Positions 1 through 5,815 of a DNA stretch of 8,163 bases are shown one piece after another. The notes beneath the pieces are model-generated. The model worked only from the letters and a program-made list of their open reading frames with translations, had not been told where the DNA came from and made no database searches. The position numbers and the translations under genes were made by a program. This DNA comes from Clostridia bacterium (GTDB taxonomy: Bacteria > Bacillota_A > Clostridia > Oscillospirales > CAG-272). Location of the stretch: assembly GCA_017462445.1 (NCBI GenBank), contig JAFTRB010000076.1, positions 1 to 8,163 of the forward strand, read 5' to 3'. Each line of letters begins with the position of its first letter. Position 1 is the stretch's first letter.

Positions 1-95
1 CCACCAAGAGCAAACCCCACTAAAGGCAATCCACAACCCAACCATTTTCAATTTCCCTCCCTCTCAAATCTTTTTCGCTTTTTTTCAAAAAGGTA
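1..95. other. Left-edge non-coding segment
   Basis: No gene, RNA or clear repeat is recognised here. The + strand becomes pyrimidine-rich toward the tRNA promoter (T and C runs at about 53-87). It may be the tail of an intergenic region that begins outside the window. Confidence 0.4.
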
Positions 96-124
96 TTGAC
101 AAACCCCAGATCTTTTGGTATAAT
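96..124 (+). promoter_or_regulatory. Sigma-A promoter of tRNA-Thr
   Basis: A perfect -35 TTGACA (96-101) and a perfect -10 TATAAT (119-124) are separated by 17 bases, the optimal spacing. Transcription should start near 131, leaving a leader of about 26 nt before the tRNA. A full consensus match suits a strong, constitutive stable-RNA promoter. Confidence 0.93.
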
Positions 125-156
125 AGTCTGCGTCACGAGGAAATATCCTTTGACAT

Positions 157-232
157 GCTGCTATGGCTCAGTTGGTAGAGCACATCCTTGGTAAGGATGA
201 GGTCCCCAGTTCGAATCTGGGTAGCAGAGCCA
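157..232 (+). tRNA. tRNA-Thr (anticodon GGT)
   Basis: The cloverleaf reads directly. Acceptor 5' strand GCTGCTA is at 157-163. The D arm is GGCTC...GAGC. The anticodon stem is CATCC (183-187)/GGATG (195-199), with loop TTGGTAA and anticodon GGT at 190-192. The T arm is CCCAG TTCGAAT CTGGG, followed by the 3' acceptor strand TAGCAGA (222-228), G at the discriminator position (229) and an encoded CCA (230-232). The body closely resembles E. coli tRNA-Thr(GGU) from memory. It is odd that position 72 is A, so the first acceptor pair is G1-A72, a mismatch, whereas bacterial tRNA-Thr normally has G1-C72. The other six acceptor pairs are intact. The gene is driven by the consensus promoter upstream and followed by a terminator. 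It is probably functional, but the acceptor end deserves attention. Confidence 0.95.
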
Positions 233-236
233 GACA

Positions 237-273
237 ACCCCGAGGTTTTAAGAGCATCGGGTATTTGTTTTTT
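237..273 (+). terminator. Probable terminator of tRNA-Thr
   Basis: CCCGA (239-243) pairs with TCGGG (257-261) around a 13-nt loop, followed by TATTTGTTTTTT (262-273). Outer ACAA/TTGT bases can extend the stem across an internal loop. The stem is short and the loop large, but position and T tract fit termination just after the tRNA. The hairpin contains the first copy of a 19-nt direct repeat. Confidence 0.6.
238..256 (+). repeat. 19-nt direct repeat, copy 1
   Basis: CCCCGAGGTTTTAAGAGCA begins 5 bases after the encoded CCA of the tRNA. An identical copy lies at 563-581. In both places it leads into a C-rich terminator hairpin. Confidence 0.85.
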
Positions 274-432
274 AAACGATCCTCCATCTCAGCACTCAGT
301 CCCGAACAGGGGGTGTATGGAGCTGCTACCCCCAGAGAACCGGGTTTTGTCACCGTTTTCTTCTAAATATCGTGCAAGCATCTTTGCCCTACACACTTCT
401 TCAAAGCGCCTTTGTACTTAAACAGGGGTGAC

Positions 433-488
433 AAAATCCAGTTCGCAACACTCGTCATCCCCCGTAAGATGACGAGTATCTGGGTTTT
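433..488. repeat. Two-tier inverted repeat / long hairpin
   Basis: Inner arms CTCGTCATC (451-459) and GATGACGAG (468-476) form a perfect 9-bp stem with an 8-nt loop. Outer arms AAAATCCAG (433-441) and CTGGGTTTT (480-488) form 9 pairs, one of them U-G when read as + strand RNA. The tiers are separated by an asymmetric internal loop (9 nt and 3 nt). No strong T tract follows, so it is not a typical terminator. It could be an intergenic repeat of the kind seen at 6358-6504, or part of an RNA. Confidence 0.75.
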
Positions 489-532
489 CCTCGATACCCC
501 TCGATGGGGTTGAGAGGAAACTTGTCCCACTA

Positions 533-541
533 TGCTATAAT
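533..541 (+). promoter_or_regulatory. Candidate extended -10 promoter
   Basis: TGCTATAAT is a complete extended -10 (TG-N-TATAAT). The nearest -35-like hexamer, TTGAGA at 510-515, is 20 bases upstream, which is too far, so activity would depend on the extended -10. It would start a transcript near 548 that ends at the terminator at 580-630. No protein can be read from that interval. Confidence 0.4.
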
Positions 542-562
542 TTTCCACCTTCAGCATTACAC

Positions 563-581
563 CCCCGAGGTTTTAAGAGCA
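563..581 (+). repeat. 19-nt direct repeat, copy 2
   Basis: Identical to 238-256, at a distance of 325 nt, and again immediately upstream of a hairpin with a C-rich 5' arm. Its run of C residues can compete with the 5' arm of the following terminator (583-589) for the G-rich 3' arm. Confidence 0.85.
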
Positions 582-630
582 ACCCCCGGTTGTCGCAATT
601 TCGACAACCGGGGGTTGTTTTTAGTTTTTT
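580..630 (+). terminator. Strong intrinsic terminator, converging on the nuclease gene
   Basis: The 5' arm at 580-595 (CAACCCCCGGTTGTCG) and the 3' arm at 602-617 are perfectly complementary (16 bp) around loop CAATTT. T tracts follow at 618-622 and 625-630. The orientation is that of + strand transcription. The T tract overlaps the stop codon of the - strand gene ending at 621. The same hairpin also follows that gene on the - strand, but there it lacks a convincing T tract, so bidirectional use is only possible. Confidence 0.88.
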
Positions 631-3176
631 CTCTTTCTTCTCATTTGATAACAGGCCATACATCCCACGCCTTCATTTCTTCTTGCTATTACCGCTTGCC
701 ATTCATGACCGCATTTTCCCAGCCACCAAGCTTTTTTGTTCGAACCGGGCACATAATCTGCGGGAGTATGTGTTCCGTTTTTTGTCGGGTGCCACTCAGC
801 CGCCAATATGGGATTTAATGTTTCCAAGTCATTATACCCCCGCAAAACAAGTTGATTCGAGCAATAAGGGCACTTGTTTCCTCGAGTTCTTGTATTAATA
901 GAAATCATCCACTCATGCCCCTTTGCGCACATCCACCAAACCTTTTTATTGCTTCTAGATGTTACATCTCTAGGAGTTAAATTGCCATTTTTACTTGGAT
1001 GCCATTCCATCGCCAACTGTGGATTAATAGTTGCTAAATCATTAAAACCTACTAGAATGCGTTGGCTTGCACAATAGGGGCAGCCACTACCAGCATTTCT
1101 GCTATAAATAATAGCCTCCCATTCATGACCGCATTTTCCCAGCCACCAAGCTTTTTTGTTCGAACCGGGCATATAATCTGCGGGAGTATGTGTTCCGTTT
1201 TTTGTCGGGTGCCACTCAGCCGCCAATATGGGATTTAGTGTTTCCAAGTCATTATAACCTTTTATAACTCTTTGCCCAGCACAATAGGGGCAACCGCAAC
1301 CAATATTTCTGCTAGAAATGACACTCTCCCACCCGTGTCCGTTCTCACATTTCCACCAAACCTTTTTATCCGATCCGGCGGTTATATTTGTAGGCTTCAA
1401 CTTTCCATTTTTGCTAGGATGCCATTCCATCGCCAACTGTGGATTTGTAGTTGCTAAATCGTTAAATCCTTCAAGAACTTGTTTTCCTGAACAAAATGGG
1501 CAACCTCGGCCATTAGTTCTATCAGAAACTATCGCTTGCCACTCATGACCTTTTTCGCACACCCACCAAATTCTTCTGTTCGATTTCATTGTAACCTTTT
1601 GAGGAGTTAACGCGCCATTTTTACTGGGATGCCATTGCGCTGATAAAGCAGTGGAAACTGTTGCTAAATCATTTTTGCCTATAATCGCCCGTTTGCCAGC
1701 ACAGTATGGACAGCCGACACCACTAGCTCTACTATTAATAACCGCTTGCCACTCATGCCCCTCTTTGCATTGCCACCAAACTTTCTTGTTAGAACGAACA
1801 CTAACAAATGCCGGAATCAACCTTCCGTTCTTTGTTGGATGCCATTCTTCAGCAATCTCGGGTGCCTTCGCCAACAACGATTTTTCCTTTTCGCTTAATA
1901 CATATTGCTCGTATATTTGACTCCTATCTCTTGAAACATCTATCGATATATCCACTTTCGATTGAATAATTTCAGAGATATGTGCAATAACATCTTCAAT
2001 CGTTTTTGTTAATTCAGCATCTGTTGCCCCCGGCCTTGAGTAAAATGTATGCGGACTTGAACACTCCTCAATCTCCTTTACCCTGATTAACAAAACGCCA
2101 AGCGAATTAAGCTTATCGTTTTTTCTCCTCTCGCGTTGTTCAGCCCTTGTTCCTTTATGAAAATAAGCGCCATCATATTCAACACCGATTTTATGCTCCG
2201 GCAAATAAATATCTATCTCTGTTTTAACATCAACTACATATCGATTATATGCGGTTGTAATCTGTCTGAGATAAAAAAACAATGCCTGTTCCGGAAAACT
2301 TGTTTTCGCCTCTCCAAAGCAGAATGGGCAACCAGTACCCTTGTTTCTTTTACTAACAATAGCTTGCCATTCGTGTCCTTTTTGGCATCTCCACCACACC
2401 TTTTTATTAGAATTTGCAGTAACATTTTCCGGGCGTAGTGTTCCGTTCTTATCCCAATTCCACTCGCTCACAAGTCTGGGGTTTTGTGTTGGCAAATCAT
2501 TGAACCCAACAAGGATTTTGTGACCCGAGCAAATCGGGCATCCATTGCCCTTGGTTCTACAACAAATCACTGTTTGCCACTCATGCCCCTCTTTGCATTG
2601 CCACCACACTTTTTTTCCATTGTGAAGCGACACATCCGACGGAGATAGCTTTCCGTTTTTAGTGGGATGCCATTCTGCTGCTAACTCGGGCCTAATCGTT
2701 TGCAAGTCATTAATTCCCGGGATAATTAAATGCCCAGAGCAAATCGGACATCCATTGCCACTATTTCTACTACGAATTTCTGCTTGCCACTCATGCCCCT
2801 CTTTACATTGCCACCATACCTTTTCTATTGAAGATGCTGTAAAGTCGCTCGGTGTTAAAGGATGGTTTTTTGTTGGATGCCATTCAGAAGCCAAACACGG
2901 ATTATTATCCGCAAGAGAACCCCGTTTTGCTACAATATTTTCCCTTTTAGTTATAATGCGTTGAGCCATGGCACATTCGGGACACCCACTTCCTCTTGTT
3001 CTTGTGTTTGGAGAAGATATCCATTCGTGCCCATTCGCACATATCCACCAAACCTTTTTGGCAGAACCATATGATATAGCATCAGGTGTTATATCTTCGT
3101 TCTTTGAATAGTTCCACTCCAAAACCAATTCAGGATTATGCTCTGCTAACGATATATAGCTTCCTTTATTATGCAT
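621..3176 (-). CDS. Multi zinc-ribbon (DUF4379-like) protein with embedded PD-(D/E)XK nuclease domain
   Basis: The protein has 851 residues: ten units of the pattern EW-x-x-x-KN ... WWxC-x3-HEW ... CPxC, matching the probable zinc-ribbon family DUF4379. The EW tryptophans fall at residues 21, 99, 169, 239, 445, 515, 585, 655, 725 and 795. Apart from unit 1 and the insert, the period is exactly 70. After the CPFC of unit 4, residues about 287-432 (nt 1881-2318) form a nuclease-like domain: E296 in SFPEQ, EIDIYLP (D322), IGVEYDG (E333, D335), H340, then a basic helix and LGVLLIRV. This order resembles Vsr/DUF559-type PD-(D/E)XK endonucleases. Units 8 and 10 have the first cysteine moved next to the GH (KCGHEW), and unit 10 ends CMAC. 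ATG at 3176 has AAGGG about 10 bases upstream. The gene starts 54 nt after the 613-residue gene and is clearly more AT-rich than it. Nucleic acid binding and cleavage are inferred; the target and role (defence, mobile element, repair) are unknown. Confidence 0.9.
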   Translation of the reverse strand: MHNKGSYISLAEHNPELVLEWNYSKNEDITPDAISYGSAKKVWWICANGHEWISSPNTRTRGSGCPECAMAQRIITKRENIVAKRGSLADNNPCLASEWHPTKNHPLTPSDFTASSIEKVWWQCKEGHEWQAEIRSRNSGNGCPICSGHLIIPGINDLQTIRPELAAEWHPTKNGKLSPSDVSLHNGKKVWWQCKEGHEWQTVICCRTKGNGCPICSGHKILVGFNDLPTQNPRLVSEWNWDKNGTLRPENVTANSNKKVWWRCQKGHEWQAIVSKRNKGTGCPFCFGEAKTSFPEQALFFYLRQITTAYNRYVVDVKTEIDIYLPEHKIGVEYDGAYFHKGTRAEQRERRKNDKLNSLGVLLIRVKEIEECSSPHTFYSRPGATDAELTKTIEDVIAHISEIIQSKVDISIDVSRDRSQIYEQYVLSEKEKSLLAKAPEIAEEWHPTKNGRLIPAFVSVRSNKKVWWQCKEGHEWQAVINSRASGVGCPYCAGKRAIIGKNDLATVSTALSAQWHPSKNGALTPQKVTMKSNRRIWWVCEKGHEWQAIVSDRTNGRGCPFCSGKQVLEGFNDLATTNPQLAMEWHPSKNGKLKPTNITAGSDKKVWWKCENGHGWESVISSRNIGCGCPYCAGQRVIKGYNDLETLNPILAAEWHPTKNGTHTPADYMPGSNKKAWWLGKCGHEWEAIIYSRNAGSGCPYCASQRILVGFNDLATINPQLAMEWHPSKNGNLTPRDVTSRSNKKVWWMCAKGHEWMISINTRTRGNKCPYCSNQLVLRGYNDLETLNPILAAEWHPTKNGTHTPADYVPGSNKKAWWLGKCGHEWQAVIARRNEGVGCMACYQMRRKRKN
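699..836 (-). repeat. Near-identical internal duplication, copy 1 (zinc unit 10)
   Basis: This 138-nt block matches 1119-1256 with only two substitutions (752 c versus 1172 t; 818 a versus 1238 g). The offset is exactly 420 nt, two 70-residue units. It covers the end of unit 9 through the CGHEW of unit 10. Confidence 0.95.
1119..1256 (-). repeat. Near-identical internal duplication, copy 2 (zinc unit 8)
   Basis: Partner of 699-836. Units 7 and 9 are also close (NPQLAMEWHPSKNG in both), so the duplicated module is a two-unit block: units 7-8 copied to 9-10 or the reverse. Near-identity at synonymous positions indicates a recent event or gene conversion. Confidence 0.93.
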
Positions 3177-3200
3177 ACCACAGTTCCCTTCTAATTAATA

Positions 3201-3217
3201 TTGGCTTCGTGAGCCAA
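3201..3217 (-). other. Small hairpin between the Sel1-like and zinc-ribbon genes
   Basis: TTGGCT (3201-3206) and AGCCAA (3212-3217) form a 6-bp stem with a 5-nt loop in the 54-nt gap. On the - strand it is followed by TATTAATTAG rather than a T run, so it is at best a weak terminator or a processing signal. No clear promoter is visible in the gap; the zinc-ribbon gene may depend partly on transcription from 5107. Confidence 0.45.
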
Positions 3218-3230
3218 CGCATTTTCCCCC

Positions 3231-5072
3231 TCAAACCCTTCTTAAAATGCTCGTGTAGGCTTTGAGTGGAAGAACAAGCTCGCTTGCTCGGCGCTCGGTG
3301 ATTTTGAGAACTGTTGTCTCATACTCTTTTCCAAGCAGACTTATAACCACCCTGTCGCCGACAGATATATCCTCGCTACCAAGACAATAGTCATATTTTG
3401 CGGAGGGACCCAAGCATACGGTTGCCACCCGATATTTTTTCTCATCCTTGCGACCTTGGTCCTTCAATATAAAGCTACCGCAAAGAGAAGCTATCCTTTC
3501 ACCGTCAAAATAAAGACCGCTATAATCCAAACCGTCAACAGAAATAACCCTTCCAATCAGCTCCTCGTCAATCGGGGTATCTGTCTTATACCTCAGGGTT
3601 ATGCTATCATAAAGACCGCACATATCAAGCGCCGGTACGGTGATAAGCATCTTGTTTGCGAAGGGCTTATTCCTCCGCCTGCGAGGGGAGAAGGTGAAGC
3701 TATAATCACCGTTTTTATACTTCTTGATAACCAAATCAAGTCTCTTGCAGCCCTCAAGCACATCTCCAAGCAGCCATTCAAGCGAACAGTAATGTACGCT
3801 GTCCTTCCTCCATTCGCCAATTGCCGAGCGGGTGTCCTCAAGAGCTTTTGCTATCGCGCGGGCAACCTTCTCGTCACCGTAGTAATCGCACTCCATCATC
3901 CTCATACGGATGGCGTAATCCGCCTGGGTGTAGTAATAGAGAGCTGCCTCATAACTCTTGTCCTCCTCATCCTCCCAGTCGAGGGAGATATTACCCATAC
4001 GGAGGGCGATGTCGGCAAGCTTGGATTCGAAAACGCCATCATATATATATTTCAGGTTTTCGCGGTAAAGCTCTCTTATCAGGCTGCCTGCAAGAGCCCT
4101 TGATTTAACAACTCCGTACCCATTCCTGTACATATCGGCAAGCTTGTATTTTGCTTCGTATACCCCACTCAGGGCAGCATAGGAAAAATACTTGTAGGCA
4201 TTCTCGTAGTCGGGAACACCGCCCTCGCATCTGCCGTAATAGTAGATATATCCAAGGGTATTTGCGTAGAATTCCCTTTTTTCATCATCCTCGCCATCCT
4301 CGAATAGGCGGATCAGGCAATCACGCGAGCGCTCCCAATCACAGTCGAAGGCGCGGTTCCCGCCATAGCAGCCGTAGGCTACAGCGCGGAGAGCAAATCT
4401 GTCCCCCGAAGGGGCAAGCTCCTCGGCAAAGCGGCGGTAGAGAATAACCGTCTCCTCGTCTGCCATCGCCATTAAGTCATCATTATCCATTTGCACAAGC
4501 AATCTTCGCTTGATATCATCGGGATACCTTCTGTCAAGTAGCGGCCTTTCCCTGTCCTCTATAAAGTGTTCGCCAATGCTGATTGCCCTGTCTATGTATT
4601 CGCCCGAGTCCTCATCAAGGGTAACGGGCAGCTCCGTATGCATCAGATCCAAGGCATCAGCATCGCAATAAAGCTCGCCCTCCTCGGTTTCAAGGTCGTT
4701 ATAGATTACCCCAGACACAAGCTCATACCAAACCAAGTAGGCAGCTTTATCAATTCCGCCGGCCTTGATTTTATTAAGCGCGGAGAGCAAATCAGAGACG
4801 GAGAAAAGGTAGCCATCTATGTTTTCTATATTCCTCGCATCATTTTCAACAAGAGCGGACAAATCCCCCTCAAGGCGGATAAGAGCGGCAAAGTCATCCG
4901 CACCAAGCTTAATCTGCGGAATATAGCAAAGCCTGCTCGTCTCGACCTCGCATATACCAATGTCCATATTGTGCGTCACCGCACAACTGCGCTCAAGATT
5001 AATTATTATTCCGCACAAAACGCCGTCATCGCCCTGCCATTTTACAGTATCGCCAACCTTGAATTTATTCAT
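3231..5072 (-). CDS. Sel1/TPR-like repeat protein with small barrel-like N-terminus
   Basis: The protein has 613 residues from ATG at 5072, preceded at 5 nt by a perfect GGAGG (5078-5082). A TTG twelve bases upstream is in frame but would lie inside the ribosome binding site. Residues about 1-50 (VGDTVKWQGDDGVLCGIIINL...) look like a short SH3/KOW-like beta domain. Residues about 265-335 contain Sel1-like helical repeats: LGYIYYYGRC...ENAYKYFSYAALSG, then AKYKLADMYRNGYGV. A further helical repeat may lie near 375-390 (SYEAALYYYTQADYA). The C-terminal part (about 565-613) has a second VGDRVVISLLG beta segment. No signal peptide or membrane segment is seen, and the protein is acidic and probably cytosolic. 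Sel1 repeats usually mediate protein contacts; no enzymatic motif is visible. The gene has its own promoter and sits directly upstream of the zinc-ribbon nuclease gene. Such proteins are common in Clostridia, so a functional link to the nuclease is unproven. Confidence 0.85.
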   Translation of the reverse strand: MNKFKVGDTVKWQGDDGVLCGIIINLERSCAVTHNMDIGICEVETSRLCYIPQIKLGADDFAALIRLEGDLSALVENDARNIENIDGYLFSVSDLLSALNKIKAGGIDKAAYLVWYELVSGVIYNDLETEEGELYCDADALDLMHTELPVTLDEDSGEYIDRAISIGEHFIEDRERPLLDRRYPDDIKRRLLVQMDNDDLMAMADEETVILYRRFAEELAPSGDRFALRAVAYGCYGGNRAFDCDWERSRDCLIRLFEDGEDDEKREFYANTLGYIYYYGRCEGGVPDYENAYKYFSYAALSGVYEAKYKLADMYRNGYGVVKSRALAGSLIRELYRENLKYIYDGVFESKLADIALRMGNISLDWEDEEDKSYEAALYYYTQADYAIRMRMMECDYYGDEKVARAIAKALEDTRSAIGEWRKDSVHYCSLEWLLGDVLEGCKRLDLVIKKYKNGDYSFTFSPRRRRNKPFANKMLITVPALDMCGLYDSITLRYKTDTPIDEELIGRVISVDGLDYSGLYFDGERIASLCGSFILKDQGRKDEKKYRVATVCLGPSAKYDYCLGSEDISVGDRVVISLLGKEYETTVLKITERRASELVLPLKAYTSILRRV

Positions 5073-5101
5073 ACAAGCCTCCAAATTCTTTATTTGATTC
5101 T

Positions 5102-5130
5102 ATTATACGCCTGTATATGTACAATAAAAC
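5102..5130 (-). promoter_or_regulatory. Promoter of the Sel1-like gene
   Basis: On the - strand a perfect -10 TATAAT occupies 5107-5102, which would give a start near 5095 and a leader of about 23 nt up to the GGAGG site. The -35 is poor (GTTTTA or TTTTAT at 16-17 bases). Between them lies the near-palindrome TGTACATATACA (+ strand 5112-5123), which could be a regulator site; this is speculative. Confidence 0.55.
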
Positions 5131-5143
5131 GGACTTCTACGAC

Positions 5144-5809
5144 CTACCACACAAAGGGTATCAGCCTGTATTTTACCCGTTTTTTGTAGTCAGCATAGCC
5201 ATCAAGTTCCTTTTCAAGCAACCTTTCCTCGTTCAAGAGCCGCACCACAATTATGGGGATATAGGGCAGGAAGCAGAGCAGCGCCCAGAGCGATCCAAGC
5301 ACCAAGGGGATAGCAAGAAAGAGCCAAATTGTCACCGCGTACATCGGGTGGCGCACAATTCCGTAAAGACCTGTGTCCACAACTCTTTGGTTCTCCTGTA
5401 CCTCCACGGTTCTTGAAAGATAGGCATTCTCTCGCATAACCTCGGCATAGAGGATATAGGCTATAAGCAGTACCACCGAGGAAGCAATCACGCCCCAAAG
5501 CGGAACGCTCGACCAGCCAAAGCGATAGTCAAGACCTGCTACCACAAAGCCCGCAAGGAACATTAGCCCCGAGAGCATTACCACGCCCCTTTGAGTGCCT
5601 GCCTTCTCCTTGACGGAGAGACGCTTTTGCAGCAGGGCGGGCGATTTTATTAAAAGAACCACACCGAGGGAGAGCATCGGTATAAACAAAAGGCAGATAA
5701 ATAGCCAGCCGTTATAATATTCAAGGCTCCCTGCTGGGAGAAAGAGCAGCGCCCCCACAAGCAAAAGCCCGAATAAAAACTTAACCAAAGCACTGATTGC
5801 AAGCTTCAT
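5144..5809 (-). CDS. Isoprenylcysteine/phospholipid methyltransferase-like membrane protein (ICMT/PEMT family)
   Basis: The protein has 221 residues and is strongly hydrophobic, with likely membrane segments at about 4-26, 32-54, 75-94, 103-124 and 155-190. The C-terminal half carries the family signature GLYGIVRHPMY (147-157), then EER (194-196) and GYADYKKRVKYRLIPFVW (204-221), as in bacterial ICMT-like and phospholipid N-methyltransferase-like proteins. These motifs form the S-adenosylmethionine site in the family. The methyl acceptor in bacteria is generally unknown, so the substrate is left open. The start at 5809 has GAGG 5 bases upstream. It begins 6 nt after the deaminase stop codon, so the two are almost certainly co-transcribed and may be translationally coupled. 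No terminator is evident after the stop at 5144. Confidence 0.85.
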   Translation of the reverse strand: MKLAISALVKFLFGLLLVGALLFLPAGSLEYYNGWLFICLLFIPMLSLGVVLLIKSPALLQKRLSVKEKAGTQRGVVMLSGLMFLAGFVVAGLDYRFGWSSVPLWGVIASSVVLLIAYILYAEVMRENAYLSRTVEVQENQRVVDTGLYGIVRHPMYAVTIWLFLAIPLVLGSLWALLCFLPYIPIIVVRLLNEERLLEKELDGYADYKKRVKYRLIPFVW

Positions 5810-5815
5810 AATACC

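Larger units (their letters stand above)
274..560. other. Non-coding, hairpin-rich segment downstream of tRNA-Thr
   Basis: About 290 nt with no credible gene on either strand. Open frames here are short and lack ribosome binding sites. A hairpin joins GGGGGT (309-314) with ACCCCC (328-333). The segment TGGAGCTGCTA (318-328) reads on the - strand as TAGCAGCTCCA, which resembles a tRNA-Thr 3' acceptor end. A long two-tier hairpin lies at 433-488, and a small hairpin ACCCC/GGGGT lies at 496-510. The density of stems suggests structured RNA, a decayed inserted element, or a species-specific intergenic repeat. Confidence 0.5.

Noticed and set aside
363..557. Open frame of 64 codons on the - strand.
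   Set aside because: No proper ribosome binding site, no family resemblance, and it spans the strong hairpin at 433-488.
238..581. GTTTTAAGAGC in both 19-nt repeats resembles the start of type II CRISPR repeats.
   Set aside because: Only two copies 325 nt apart, no regular spacers, no cas genes or tracr-like partner; the resemblance is about 10 nt.
580..617. A dedicated terminator for the zinc-ribbon gene on the - strand.
   Set aside because: After the stem the - strand reads GCTCTTAAAACC, without a proper T tract; the T runs lie on the + strand side.
504..898. Overlapping + strand frames downstream of the tRNA.
   Set aside because: They run through the terminator at 580-630 and then antisense to the zinc-ribbon gene; no ribosome binding site.
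621..3176. A transposase or integrase explanation for the large zinc-rich gene.
   Set aside because: No DDE, HUH or recombinase signature; the repeat pattern is that of DUF4379 zinc ribbons and the insert resembles PD-(D/E)XK nucleases.
3456..4103. 215-codon open frame on the + strand.
   Set aside because: It lies wholly inside the Sel1-like gene on the other strand, which has a good ribosome binding site and recognisable repeats.
5073..5084. TTG start giving the Sel1-like protein four more residues.
   Set aside because: The TTG overlaps the GGAGG site that is ideally placed for ATG 5072.
4566..5189. 207-codon open frame on the + strand.
   Set aside because: Shadow of the 5' half of the Sel1-like gene; no domain and no start signal.
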